NCBI GenBank assembly: GCA_020002185.1 | Contig: CM034543.1 | Coordinates: 11,960,746 to 12,024,745 of the forward strand | DNA length: 64,000 bases | Direction of reading: 5' to 3' | From: Paraescarpia echinospica | Lineage: Eukaryota; Annelida; Polychaeta; Sabellida; Siboglinidae | Shown: positions 1-10,023 of the stretch, in pieces | Layout: every line of letters starts with the position of its first letter | Numbering within the stretch: the stretch's first letter is position 1 | The notes under the pieces: generated by a model | Seen by the model: the letters and a program-made list of their open reading frames with translations, nothing else | What the model was told of the DNA's origin: nothing | Database searches by the model: none | Program-made: the position numbers and the translations under genes

Positions 1-87
1 GAACCACGACCCACCCGGCGCCAGGATTCGAACTCCGGTCCCTCCAGTGGAGAGTCCGGCTCTCTAAACACTCGGTCATTGCGCCCC
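1..87 (-). mobile_element. tRNA-derived SINE head (5' part cut by window edge)
   Basis: Read on the minus strand this stretch has the layout of a tRNA gene: an A-box-like segment (GACCGAGTGTTTAGAG) and a good B box (GAGTTCGAATCC, complement of positions 25-36). Such internal RNA polymerase III promoters are the hallmark of tRNA-derived SINEs. The arms do not fold into a clean modern tRNA, so I call a SINE head, not a tRNA gene. The SINE body would lie to the left, outside the window. Confidence 0.55.
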
Positions 88-109
88 ATTTCGGCCACTG
101 CGCCTCATT

Positions 110-136
<27 letters not shown>
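110..136. repeat. (AT)n microsatellite
   Basis: Uninterrupted AT dinucleotide run directly upstream (minus-strand sense) of the SINE head. Confidence 0.95.
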
Positions 137-141
<5 letters not shown>

Positions 142-724
142 CCTTATTTATTTTATTCATTTATGAACAGTTAGCTGTTTGAAGGCATGGGTCGCCAAGC
201 AAGTACCTCGATCGGAATTTGGAACGCATCCCCAAAAGGATAAGGAACGTTGACCTAGACTGTAACTTATAGAGTCTCTGATTGATTGTTTTTTCTGGTG
301 TAGGTGCAACAGGTAAACACGTGGTTCAAGTTGCGTGTTCTTGCAGCTTGTCTTGCATGTTAGCATTGCCCGGCTGTTGACTTACTAGAGCAGATTATAA
401 GCAGATGCCAACGAAATATTCCAATCACGTAATATGGTAAGGTGTTGCGTTTGGCAATTGGTCGTCCACACCGTTTCGACAAATTGTGCTATATATGGAT
501 AATTTGTATGTTATTTGTGCATCTATGAATTTTTTAAAGTGGCATATATCTGCACAAACACTCACGTGAACTAAGTTGCGTATTTGTTTGCTCAATTAAT
601 TTAGGTCATTGTATGGATCAGCGTAAAAGTCAAGTTATACTGGATTGGTTCTGTTATATAAACTTGGGTTAACTATTGTCATATGAGACGAACGGATACT
701 ACATATTAAATACAGTATTCATAG

Positions 725-770
<46 letters not shown>

Positions 771-1299
771 ACACATATATACATATATATATATATATAT
801 ATATCCCTTTTGAGATCGTTCAGACTGTTTATTACCAAGTAGTATTTAAAATGTACGAGGAATTCTTGGCGTTGTGGCGTCAACATACATGCACGCTTGT
901 CTTCCCTGCCCCCCATCATGCACACGCAAAATATACAATCAGAAACATTATGAAACTATGCTAAAACTAGTATATATTTAAACCAAGGCCAACTGCCAAC
1001 ATATTTTAAGACAGTCGTACATCTATTGATTGACATAAAGTGAACTTGATAACATAATATTAATACCGTCTGAGCATTACCTAAAAAGTTACAAAGTATA
1101 CATGTAGTAAAATAAATAATAAATAAATGTATAAATAAATTAGCTGACGATATAAAAACTAAGCTGACAGTTAAAAAGTATGTGTATACATGTAGTCAAG
1201 TTAATAAATAAAAAATAAAATAAAAATAATAAAAATAAATAAATAAATAAAAAATAAATAATTTATCATGACGACATAAAATCTAAACCGACTGAAAAC
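137..1299. other. No gene recognised
   Basis: AT-rich unique sequence. It holds a (CA)n/(TA)n microsatellite at about 729-804 and an A-rich AATA/AAAT stretch at about 1100-1262. Short open frames here have low-complexity or non-conserved translations, and I do not call them. Confidence 0.6.
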
Positions 1300-1925
1300 A
1301 GTATCATGGCATCTCGCGGTTCAAGTGACTTACAGCCTGCGGATAAAAACTATTTTTAAGTCTAGTGGTCCTTGTCTTAAAACTTCTGTAGCGCTTGCCA
1401 GAGGAAAGAAGTTCAAAGGGATGGTTGGCTGGGTGGGTAGTATCCCGTACAATGCTCTTGGATTTTCGCGCACAGCGAGCATGGTAAATAGATTCAATGG
1501 ATGGCAACTCGCGCCCAATGATTCTAGATGCGCCCCTTCACGATAACTTCTAGCCGTAGTTTCTCCTCCTGACTGGCGCGGCCAAACCACACTACAATCA
1601 AGAAAGTGCGGATACGTTCAATGATTGCGCGGTAGAATCGTATCATAATCTCCTGAGCAATGCCGAATCTCCTGAGCTGCCTCAGGAAGAACAGGCGTCA
1701 TTGTGACTTTTTTGTAATGTTCGGTGTGTTTGTGCACCAGCTGAGATCGTTTGAAAGTGTTGTTCCAAGGAATCTAAAAGATTCAACCTGCTCGACCTCC
1801 ACGCCATTTATCGAAAGAGAGTGGATGGGAGTCTTCTTTTCAACAATCATTTCTTTAGTCTTTGAAACGTTCAATTCGAGATTGTTATCCGCACACCAGC
1901 CAACCATTCTCTGAACTTCCTCCTT

Positions 1926-1928
<3 letters not shown>
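1300..1928 (-). pseudogene. Rex1/L2-like LINE ORF2 C-terminal fragment
   Basis: The minus-strand translation matches the end of fish-type Rex1/L2 LINE proteins. Positions 1928-1698 encode a post-RT segment with LELNVSKTKEMIVEKK and VESFRFLGTTLSNDLSW. Positions 1507-1304 encode the usual terminal block with SIESIYHARCARKSKSI and RTTRLKNSFYPQAV. The middle (about 1690-1510) still shows FYRAII and VVWFG in other frames, so at least two frameshifts separate the parts. No RT core or endonuclease is present: this is a 5'-truncated dead copy whose 5' edge is a (CA)n tract. Family assignment is from recognition of the C-terminal pattern, not from a search. Confidence 0.7.
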
Positions 1929-2009
<81 letters not shown>

Positions 2010-2036
2010 GTATATTTATATATATATATATATGTA

Positions 2037-2071
<35 letters not shown>

Positions 2072-2210
2072 AATGTGTGTGTACATATTCCTGTGAGTAG
2101 TGCATTTACAACATGCTGTATAATAATAATAATAACAATAATCACAATAATAATAATGGTAATGATAATGATGAAAATAATCATGACAATCACAATAATA
2201 ATACTAATTT
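1929..2210. repeat. (CA)n, (TA)n and (AAT)n-rich microsatellite cluster
   Basis: About 62 bp of CA repeat (1929-1990), a TA-rich tract with TATG/TATT interruptions to about 2068, then ATA/AAT-rich sequence at 2115-2205. It sits at the truncated 5' edge of the Rex1/L2-like fragment. Confidence 0.9.
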
Positions 2211-2239
2211 CATATGGCACAGACCAATGGTCAAAGGTA

Positions 2240-2768
2240 AGTCAGATTACTACACAAATATGGTCATAAATACGGCCAACAGTTACGGAATTGCATCAAT
2301 AACATTCTACACAGACGGCCTGCTCCATCGCTACCTAATCATACATTAATCTCGTCTCTGTGTGACTCATTCTCTAGTTATATTAAGGACAAAATCAATC
2401 TTATTCGCTCGGCTTTCCCAGGTCATACTATAAATACTGTAAATGTGGACACTCTACAAATAAATTCTCTACTTGTATCGATTGAACCTGCAACAGTGAG
2501 GAAAATAATTATGTCCTCCTCATATAAGTCTTGTGATCTTGATCAATTTCCGACTATACTGCTAAAAGCAGGTTTCGATACATTACTGAGACTGATAACA
2601 AAAATAAACAATGCAGCACTGTGTCTGGCTTTTTCCCTGTGACTTTAAATACGCCCATGTCAATCAAGTTCTTATGAAGTCAACCCTGCCTAAACAAGAC
2701 CTGAACAGGGTTATACCTATTTCTAACCTTAGCTTTATTTCTTAGATACTAGAATAAGTTGTCGCAAG
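2240..2768 (+). pseudogene. CR1-like reverse transcriptase N-terminal fragment
   Basis: The plus-strand translation shows the region ahead of and into the RT fingers. It begins SLCDSFSSYIKDKINLIRS (about 2365), continues VRKIIMSSSYKSCDLDQFP (about 2500), then ITKINNAALCLAF, a broken 'P.SNL.FIS.ILE.VVA' motif near 2710-2765. Stops interrupt the last part. It ends abruptly where a family A CR1 fragment begins. No palm domain (YADD) is present. It is a short dead copy of a CR1/L2-superfamily element distinct from families A and B. Confidence 0.65.
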
Positions 2769-2942
2769 CCGTTAAGTGTGCAAATGGGAGTGTGTTATTA
2801 TGGGGTATTTTAACCATGGGCATATACAATGGAAATCTCTACAGAGTATGGGTAGTGAGGAACACTAGTTTTTAGTTTTAGTAGTTTAGATAGTTTCCTT
2901 TCTCAACATGTGCTAGAACCAACCAGGGGTGAGAATGTGTTA
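2769..2942 (+). pseudogene. Family A CR1 endonuclease fragment, left half of a split copy
   Basis: Nearly colinear with the complement of 23,830-23,990 in the full-length family A element. It covers the endonuclease stretch around GxFNHxHIQWKSLQSMGS and 'QHVLEPTRGENV'. The catalytic GDFN motif reads GYFN here. The copy stops at GAATGTGTTA (2933-2942), exactly where the family B tail starts, and resumes at 6669. The two halves are therefore one element split by the family B insertion. Confidence 0.8.
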
Positions 2943-2977
2943 ATAATAATATATATATATAATATTTTATTTGGTAT

Positions 2978-3007
2978 AGCGCCACATCCAGTATTGTTCG
3001 TGGCGCT
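2978..3007 (-). other. Family B 3'-terminal hairpin
   Basis: AGCGCCA (2978-2984) pairs with TGGCGCT (3001-3007) around a 16-base loop, followed on the minus strand by an AT-rich/(ATT)n tail. The same arms flank a similar loop at 42,545-42,579, 47,436-47,470 and 54,346-54,380. A conserved 3' stem-loop next to a short tandem tail is known in L2/CR1-type LINEs as the site the RT recognises. That role here is inferred. Confidence 0.75.
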
Positions 3008-3420
3008 TCACAACATGTTAAAATACATAAAAATGGTAGAATTGCAATAAATATGTATATGTATATTAATTTAAAATAAATATTAGTGGTAAAGAATAAA
3101 ATAAATAAATACATACATATTGAATAATGTAGAATTTATAAATAAAGAAGTAAATAAATAGCAGTTATTCATCAAAATTAAATAATATTAATAATAATCA
3201 ATCTAGCACAATAACTATATAAAATAATACTAATAAATAAATATATATCTGTATGATTATTAATAATAAATAATTTAGTAAAACATTTGATATAAAATAG
3301 TTTACGTGAGGAATAATGAATAATCATTATACGAATACGATAACTAATTAAAATTGGTTTTAGTAGAGGGCAGTGTTCATGTAGAGTGGCACTAATATGA
3401 AACACAAAAGAAATGTGTCT

Positions 3421-4042
3421 TCAGACGACATTTGAAGCTGGCGAGGTTTTAACAACACTCGGTAAAGTGTTCCATAGGGACACAGCAGCTACAGCGAACG
3501 AGCCGTCCCCAGCCTTGACACGAGCGCGCTTCACTTCCGACATGTTACTGCTCGCAGAGCGCAGTGCTCTTGCCGGTTGATATGGGTGCACAAGTTCACA
3601 CAGGTACACGGGCGCGTCATTGTGCATGGCTTTGTACGGTAGTACCAGTATCTTGCAATCTACTCTGCGTGCAACAGGCAGCCAAAGAAGTTCGCGTAAC
3701 AGGGGCGTGGCGCTGTCACTACGTGGACGATGCAGGATCCGTCTGGCAGCCGAGTTGTGTATTCGTTGCAGACGCGCGATGTTAACTGCAGACGTGCCGT
3801 ACAAGAATGCATTGACTACGCGTTCCTTTGTTGGTTTGGGTAAAAAAACGGCTAATCTGATTGATGTGGCGGAGGTAGAATGAGCATGCGCTGACAGTTT
3901 GCGACACTTGCTTTTTCATATCTAGGTGCCTGTCAATGAAGACACCGAGACTTTGAACACATCTTGAAGTTGTAATTATAGAACCACCAACGCGAATCAC
4001 AGTGCCATCAACGATTGCATCCGCAGACTTGGGTACAATCAA
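3421..4042 (-). pseudogene. Family B RT thumb and C-terminal region
   Basis: Two frames joined near 3,790. The first (4042-3782) reads KSADAIVDGTVIRVGG, CVQSLGVFIDRHLDMKKQV and LRHINQISRF. The second (3804-3421) reads ARLQRIHNSAARRIL, LLWLPVARRVDCKILVL and VSLWNTLPSVVKTS. These blocks are the standard C-terminal half of L2/CR1-like LINE proteins. A frameshift lies between them, and the last residues differ from copy 2, so the end is probably degraded too. Confidence 0.8.
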
Positions 4043-4046
4043 GAAA

Positions 4047-5243
4047 CTATGTCTTGCCGTCGTTCATGCACATTGAATTCCATGCCATCCAGTTCTTTAT
4101 TTCACCCAAACAGTCCTCCGTTTGCTGAACCGCAGCCGTTAAAGCGGAACGATTCAGGTCGAAATGTGAGTAAATCTGTAAGTCGTCAGCGTAGTGGTGG
4201 AAGAAGAGTCCATGGGCTCGAATAATGTCACCGACAGGTTGGACATATAATGAAAAGAGCAGTGGTCCAATGACGGAGCCTTGCGGGACACCTGTCGTTA
4301 GAGTAGTAATACTCGACGATTGGTCACCGATTACAATTCGCTGCGTCCGGTCTTGCAGGTACGATGTCATCCAGTCCAGAGCTTTTCCAACAAAGCCATG
4401 GCGCAAACGTAGGCGCTTAATCAAGATGTCATGGTTGATAGTATCGAAGGCGGCACTAATATCAACGAGAACCAAGATTGTTCCTTGTTTATTGTCCATG
4501 GCTGTTTTGATGGCATTTGTAACGTACAGTAGCGCGGTTTCGGTCGAATGTTTTTTTCGATACGCCGACCGAAAGCACTCAACCATTTGCTGGTCAGACA
4601 CATGCGTCATTATCCTAAGCGCGACAACTTTCTCAATTACTTTGGATAATTGTGTAAGGTTACTCACAGGTTGATAACTGCTCAGAATGTCTTTGTCAAG
4701 TGATGGTTTCTTCAAAAGCGGACGGACAATTGCATACTTCAGCGACTTTGGCATGACTGCCTCGTCCAGCGAAGCATTTGTAATCCGTGTGATGACAGAC
4801 ACAATACTTGTCATATTGTCTCTTAGCTGAATTGCAGGCAGAGGATCCAACGCGCACGTATTGCCAGTAGTACCACAAATCGCTGTGATCTCTGTGTTCG
4901 TTGTTGGATCAAACGCATGGATACTGTCAGTGAAATAACGTCTTTCATCTGTTGGCCTATCGATGATGTTGAAACACTGTAGACATGACAGGAGCTTGTC
5001 AATCTTTTCACTAAAGAAACGTGAAAATTGTTTGCATCTTTGGGCTGTCAAGTGGAATTCAGGGTGTTCCTGTATGCGGTAGCCATCAAGCGATCTCAGT
5101 AATCGAAACATGGTTTTGTTGTTTGCCTTCTCCAGGCGGTTTTGATAATAATCCGTTTTGTGTGCTGATATCAAAGCAGTCCATTCTTCACGAGCGGTGA
5201 CATATAATTGCCGATGAATCTCCAGTTTAGTTCTTCTCCACAC
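4047..5243 (-). pseudogene. Family B reverse transcriptase domain
   Basis: 398 residues of RT. Visible motifs in order: ALDPLPAIQL, AIVRPLLKKPSLD, YQPVSNLTQLSKVIEKVV, FRSAYRKKHSTETALL, VLVDISAAFDTINHDIL (RT block A), LTTGVPQGSVIGPLLFSLY (block B) and HHYADDLQIYSHFD (block C, catalytic YADD). This domain primes cDNA synthesis at the nicked target. It is long and open here but joined to neither side in frame, so the copy cannot make a full protein. Confidence 0.85.
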
Positions 5244-5261
5244 ATTCTCCCGTTTCCGCTT

Positions 5262-5639
5262 CTAATCCCTGGCGTCGTCGATGTCAGAGTCGAACCAGGG
5301 ATGTGGTGTGCTGTCTCTTACTTTCACATTGCGTAACGGGGCATGTTTGTCAAGGCACTCAGTGAGACAGGTGTTGTCCATCTCCACCAAATCCTCTGCT
5401 TGTCGAACATTCGCGCATGTACGCAATGTCATGTCAGCACATACAGACTCGATATCGTTTCGGAGTGCATCTGTTTCAATGTTCCTGAAATTCCGCTTTG
5501 CAATCGTCTTAGTTTTTACTGCAGGCTTCAGTGCTCTTAGTGTGAGTTCATTGCGATGGTGGTCAGACAGAGAGTCAGGATGCACAGTAACGGAAGTAAT
5601 GAAGTCGTCATCAGTTTGACTGATCACAAGATCCAATAT
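5262..5639 (-). pseudogene. Family B endonuclease end and linker
   Basis: Continues the polyprotein from the end of the nuclease (LSDHHRNELTLRALKP, the conserved SDH of the active site) into the linker before the RT (CLDKHAPLRNVKVRDSTPHP). A stop after DDARD separates it from the RT frame. The same junction is uninterrupted in the copy at 42.8-45.0 kb, so the stop is a private mutation of this copy. Confidence 0.8.
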
Positions 5640-6495
5640 ATGTCCAGTTTGGTGCGTTGGCGAATGTACATATTGAGTTAGATTGAACGATTAACGTAGA
5701 GTACGAAGTGGTTCTGATTTGAGGGTATCATCAAAATGAACATTGAAGTCACCAATGATGACAGTAGGAACAACGGAGATGGATGCCTCGATGAATAGCT
5801 GCTCAAGTTCAGCGTAAACTTGATGCAGGCGGGTGATAAGCGACCCATATATTGTATTTCAACAAGAACGGGTTGGTGAGTTGCAGACGGAGAAGTTCGA
5901 TGGTTGTGAATGGCAGCTTTGGGAGGATCTTGGTGTTGAAGGTATTTCGATGAACTATGGCAACTCCGCCGCCACGACCAGAGGCACATGTTACATGATT
6001 GCATGTGTAGCCGGGAGGCGTCAGTTCAGCCACAATCGCTTCGTCTCCAGTTTGTTTTAGCCACGTCTCGGTGATGGCCAAAACATCCCAATCGTGTTGG
6101 ATAATTTCCTCATTTATAGTCAGCGTCTTATTTTTCACAGATCTTGCATTGATCAATGCGATGTTGGTGTAACGATTCTTAAAATCCTTGTCATCAGTTT
6201 GACAAGACGACAGTTTCACACGTGTAATGTTTGCGTTGTTGACACCGCGTTGGTGATAAGTGGGTGTAAAGCCGGGCCGACGTCCAGTTATTGGACGTAT
6301 TGTACGATGGCGATTGCGACCGGCTCTGCAACCTCGTGTGACCGCACACATTCCATTGTCCTTTAACGTGTCGAACAAAGGCTGAGGCAGCCTTCCGCCA
6401 GTGACACGCGCTATGTTATGGTCGAATAGTTCCTGCCGAGTGTAGGTCACCATGGGTACAGGTGTGCCACCGGAATAAAAGTCGCAGAAATACAC
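5640..6495 (-). pseudogene. Family B endonuclease (EEP) domain
   Basis: Target-site nicking endonuclease of the retrotransposon. The N-terminal 110 residues are a family-specific leader (MVTYTRQELFDHNIARVTGG). The nuclease then starts with NIALINARSVKNKT and continues DWDVLAITETWL, the conserved E-T of the active site, and GRGGGVAIVHR. After a frameshift near 5810 the next segment (about 5800-5640) still carries VIIGDFNVHFDD, with the catalytic Asp, and then HQTGHILDLVIS. All core motifs are recognisable, but the frame is not continuous. Confidence 0.8.
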
Positions 6496-6668
6496 TCACA
6501 TATAAAACCAATAACACGAACGAACAGCTCCGTGCATTCAGGGTAATGTTATCAAAACGATGTTCAAATCTCACCAGTGTCATAGTAATACAAATAAGTA
6601 AAATTCAAGTTTAAACACAGAGCAAATAAATAGCTGCCACAGGGGCGCTTGTCACATGATCATCACCC

Positions 6669-7275
6669 AATGTTAGACATAGTTTTGTCCTCACAATACG
6701 AATTAGTTGACAATGTCAATATATGTCAGCCACTGGGGAGTAGTGATCACAACCAGATACATTTTACCATCAAAATAAAATCAGAAAGGAATAGTAAAAA
6801 TACTACAGGAGAAATTTCCACAAAGGAAGATATAAGGACATGAGAAAATATTTAGCAAAGATAGACTGGAATAATACAATGAAGAATAAGACAGCAATAT
6901 AATTCTGCAATATATTAAAGAGTGAAATTGAGTGCATCGTCAAAAAAAGTGTTCCCTTGAAAAAAAAACAAGGGAAACGGTCCAAAAAGAAACACGTATC
7001 GAAAGAAGACATTAGAAAAATTAAGTGGAAAGTCATATAGGCGTACTCGAAATGATGAAGACTACAACATGTATAGACAAGCACTAAACCAAGCTACATC
7101 TGATATTAGAATTTCAAACAGACGCTATGAACAAAAATAGCTTGTAATATAAAACGTGACAGCAAGAGTTTCTATGCGTATGTTCGAAGCAAACAGACAG
7201 TTCAGGATAAGGTCAGTCCTCTAGAAGATAGTGCTGGAAATATAATATCAGAGTGATTCGTAATGGCAGAAGACT
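6669..7275 (+). pseudogene. Family A CR1 fragment, right half of the split copy
   Basis: Resumes the family A endonuclease directly after the family B insertion: LDIVLSSQYELVDNV, then LGSSDHNQIHFTIKIKSER. It continues with many stops through the linker (AATTCTGCAATATATTAAAG equivalent) to GPLEDSAGN-like sequence near 7240. It stops at about 7275 before any RT motif, so this copy lacks its 3' end, which is unusual for a LINE and implies a later deletion or rearrangement. Confidence 0.75.
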
Positions 7276-8379
7276 TTTTACAGCTAAACATGTAGTGTTT
7301 GTTTATACATGCGTACAACATCAATTCAGTGATATCACGTACAGATAGCAGTCCGATTTATGAAGTTCAGTTAGTATACAATTATACACATTGACTAAAT
7401 ATATAAAATATTAATTATACTTAAACATTTCCAATATAATTTTTATAAGTGATATTTTATAAGTATTAAACACGGACTATTTAGTGTGCGTAAATGGATA
7501 TAAATGGCATGCAGTGTGAAGACAGTAACATCATGATGCAGTGAAAAAATCCTGAAACAAATTGGTACACTTGAAAAACGTATTGCATGTTATATGGATC
7601 AAACAGGTATGTGGAATTACAACTAGGTGGTGCTCTCCCTATAGTTCATGACAAAAATACTCCTAATTTTGTATCAACGGGTCTGTCAAAGGTTCAGCTA
7701 GATTTGAAACGATGATTTCAAATAGAAAATAACTCGTATTTTACATGCTACTTAAAACCGTAAATCATTAATAATAAACATATTATTTTGTTCAATGTTG
7801 TGAAATGACAGGTTGGATATATGAATTCTCACATTTGGTAACAAATTAAACATTAGTCCTTTTTCTGACGGAATATTCGGTCCAATCAGTGGGCCCCGTG
7901 CTTTTGTTTACGCACTGTCCCACGTTCCCCGCGAGGGGCGCTAGTGGTATTACTTGTCACGGCCTGCCTATACGGTATTGCTCGAGTTAGACATCTATAT
8001 AAAATAGCTGTCAATATACATATGTCTACAAATTGCTTATTTACAATGTCATTGCTTGAATCAACTCACCTCGGAATCTGACATGTTGGCTGTGTGTGTG
8101 ACGTCAACGGTTTGTGTGTGGTTCACAACGCGGGCATGAATATTCATTATTTTCGGGCTGCATAATTAATCATCCACGTGGCAGCAAGCTGAAAATGAAT
8201 CGCGTAAACACAGTTATTTATCAGCTTTTTGTGCAAATAACACAAAAATTATGCATACACATGCAAGACATAAGTAGCATAGAAAGTACTTATTGGAAAT
8301 TAGAAGGTTTGAAGCAGCATATCTCGAATGTATGTTAGCTTACAAATAATCGCCTTAATACAATATAGGTTATGTGCAA
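7276..8379. other. No gene recognised
   Basis: AT-rich unique DNA. I see no conserved frame, RNA gene or element end. A small GC-richer island (about 7890-7960) contains no recognisable motif. Confidence 0.5.
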
Positions 8380-8990
8380 TGCTCTTATTCTCCCTCATAT
8401 TAATTATGGCTTACTTTTTTTGGTTCATCAGGCATATCAAATTACAGAAAAAAAGCAATACGAATTATATCCTTAAGTTAATATAATGCTCACACAAGTC
8501 ATGTTATGTTCAGTTTTAAACATGAATTTGCCAAAAATGCATTAGACACAACATAGTAGAGACAGTTAACAATACACAAAGTAGTATCATTAATAACATT
8601 TACACCCACAGTCTATATGTTTTTTCAACATAACAAAAAGATGTATTTTAAATTATGAATCCAGTTGTCGTATTCATAATTGTTTTATTTGTAATTCGTA
8701 ATAGGTATTGAAATGTATACCTAAGTATCCATCTGTACGTCAATGTGTACACAGTACATATAATCAGTCCTTGTATTATGTATGTATGTTGATACATTGA
8801 GTAATTATCAATTGTATGCTATTCTGATTTATGTCATGTAAATTGTGTTGTTGTTTATATTTATGGGGTGGCTCCTGTGCCAGCGATATTATATATCTTA
8901 ATGGGAATCTCACGACGTTATCTATTACTTTCGTTGTTCATTGTATATGTATCGTATGAATAGGTCAAATAAATTGATTCTGAGTTTTGA
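8380..8990 (+). pseudogene. Jockey/CR1-type LINE 3' end (family D), plus strand
   Basis: The plus strand shows a decayed LINE C-terminus: HINYGLL near 8392, an AYQIT...KKAIRII-like stretch at 8430-8475, and HEFAKNALRHNIV-like sequence at 8520-8560. An AT-rich 3' UTR follows, ending with AATAAATTGATTCTGA near 8970. The 3' UTR resembles the one at 16,080-16,240 (GTGGCTC..GTG....GCG). Several frameshifts and stops make this non-functional. Confidence 0.6.
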
Positions 8991-9002
8991 GTAGTGTGGA
9001 TA

Positions 9003-9480
9003 ATATCATTCATATATAATTATTATGAACAATAAAGGACCCAATATTGAACCTTGGGGTACACCCTTTGCCATATCGGCTTTGCACAATTTAGCGTTAT
9101 AAATCTGAAAAAAAAACTGTTTTCTGTTTGATATGTCACTTTTGTACAATTCTAGCGCTGAATTTGTAAACCCATAAAACTGTAATTTAGATAACAATAT
9201 ATTATGGTCATGTGTGTCAAACTCTTTTGACAAATCAAGGTACACATTGATTGGAGTCATACCTTGATCAAGTGCTTGAGATGTTCTGTCAATGAGTTCA
9301 AGTGTAGCTAGTTGAGTGGACTGTTTTTCTCTAAAACCATATTGTCCATTGTAATATAAATTATGAGATGAGAAGCACATAAGAATTTGATTGAACAGTA
9401 CTCTTTCACAGATTTCGGAGATTGATGGTAATATGGAGAATGTATATAGATATCAAGTAATGCCTTATCGCCTTTTTATA
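9003..9480 (-). pseudogene. Jockey/CR1-type LINE RT fragment (family D), minus strand
   Basis: Minus-strand translation (9380-9006) with RT blocks: YYNGQYGFREKQSTQLA, INVYLDLSKEFDTHDHNIL (block A, with DLSKAFDT altered to SKEFDTH) and MAKGVPQGSILGPLLF (block B). Upstream sequence to about 9480 is consistent with the preceding region but broken. The YADD block is missing because the copy ends in AT-rich DNA at 9003. Confidence 0.75.
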
Positions 9481-9486
9481 AATATA

Positions 9487-9995
9487 TAGTGTGTGATGTA
9501 GACGAATTTTTAACATCACATAAACAACCCCTTTCTCAATTTGACACGAAGGACAAGAGATTGAAGTGAGAAACATGTACCAAATACACCCTCTTTGGTC
9601 AGGACTTCCTCAACAACCTTTCGGTACTCCAATTCTATGTTTTCCTAAACATCTACAAGTACTTTAAATGGGGTAAGAAGACCTTCTCCAGCTGGCTCGT
9701 AGTGTTTCTTGTGAAGAAACTCATGTGATGGGTTATCATTGCTGATGTTACATTTTAATTTACATTTACATTCATCACACCTGGCATGCTGCAATTTGCG
9801 AATCACGTAGCCTCCGATAAATGCAATGACATTGCATTCCTGGTGACAAAGTTCTTCTTCGTGTGCACTTGAGAATTCGGTCATCGATAGAACGTGCCGC
9901 ATACTTCCTGGCAGCTGCTCCATGATGACAACCTGAGGAGAGCCAATGGGCTGGTGTACATCTGTTGTAGGGGCCTTAGTACCAGTCAGATTTAT
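9487..9995 (-). pseudogene. P-element/THAP9-like DNA transposase C-terminal fragment
   Basis: Minus-strand translation shows SSAHEEELCHQECNVIAFI, then GGYVIRKLQHARCDECKCKL. A 'YIAGYVxRKL...C..C' block is typical of the C-terminal part of P-element/THAP9-family transposases. Downstream, after an in-frame TAG, it continues NIELEYRKVVEEVLTKEG to about 9490. Its 5' side runs straight into the 112-bp satellite. No DDE core or THAP finger is adjacent. The family call rests on this one block, and a host exon with the same fold is possible. Confidence 0.5.
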
Positions 9996-10023
9996 CAGGT
10001 ATGTGTCCACATCTTCAGTGCAA

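Larger units (their letters stand above)
2943..6668 (-). mobile_element. L2/CR1-like non-LTR retrotransposon, family B copy 1 (near full length, inactive)
   Basis: A single-ORF L2/CR1-like LINE on the minus strand. Reading 6668 to 2943: about 170 bp of 5' leader, an apurinic-type endonuclease (6495-5640), a linker (5636-5262), the RT with YADD (5243-4047), the thumb/C-terminal region (4042-3421), then about 400 bp of AT-rich 3' UTR ending in a hairpin and (ATT)n. The coding frame is broken by a handful of frameshifts and at least one stop (near 5245-5262). It lies inside a family A copy, with the target AATGTGTTA on the left and AATGTTA on the right. Other copies of the same family are at 42,510-45,116 and 53,773-54,420. 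Confidence 0.85.

Noticed and set aside
1..87. Genuine tRNA gene
   Set aside because: B box and A-box-like motifs are present, but the acceptor and anticodon arms do not pair properly; better explained as a SINE head.
1862..2269. His/Thr and Ile/Tyr-rich frames across 1.9-2.2 kb
   Set aside because: Translations of CA, TA and AAT microsatellites.
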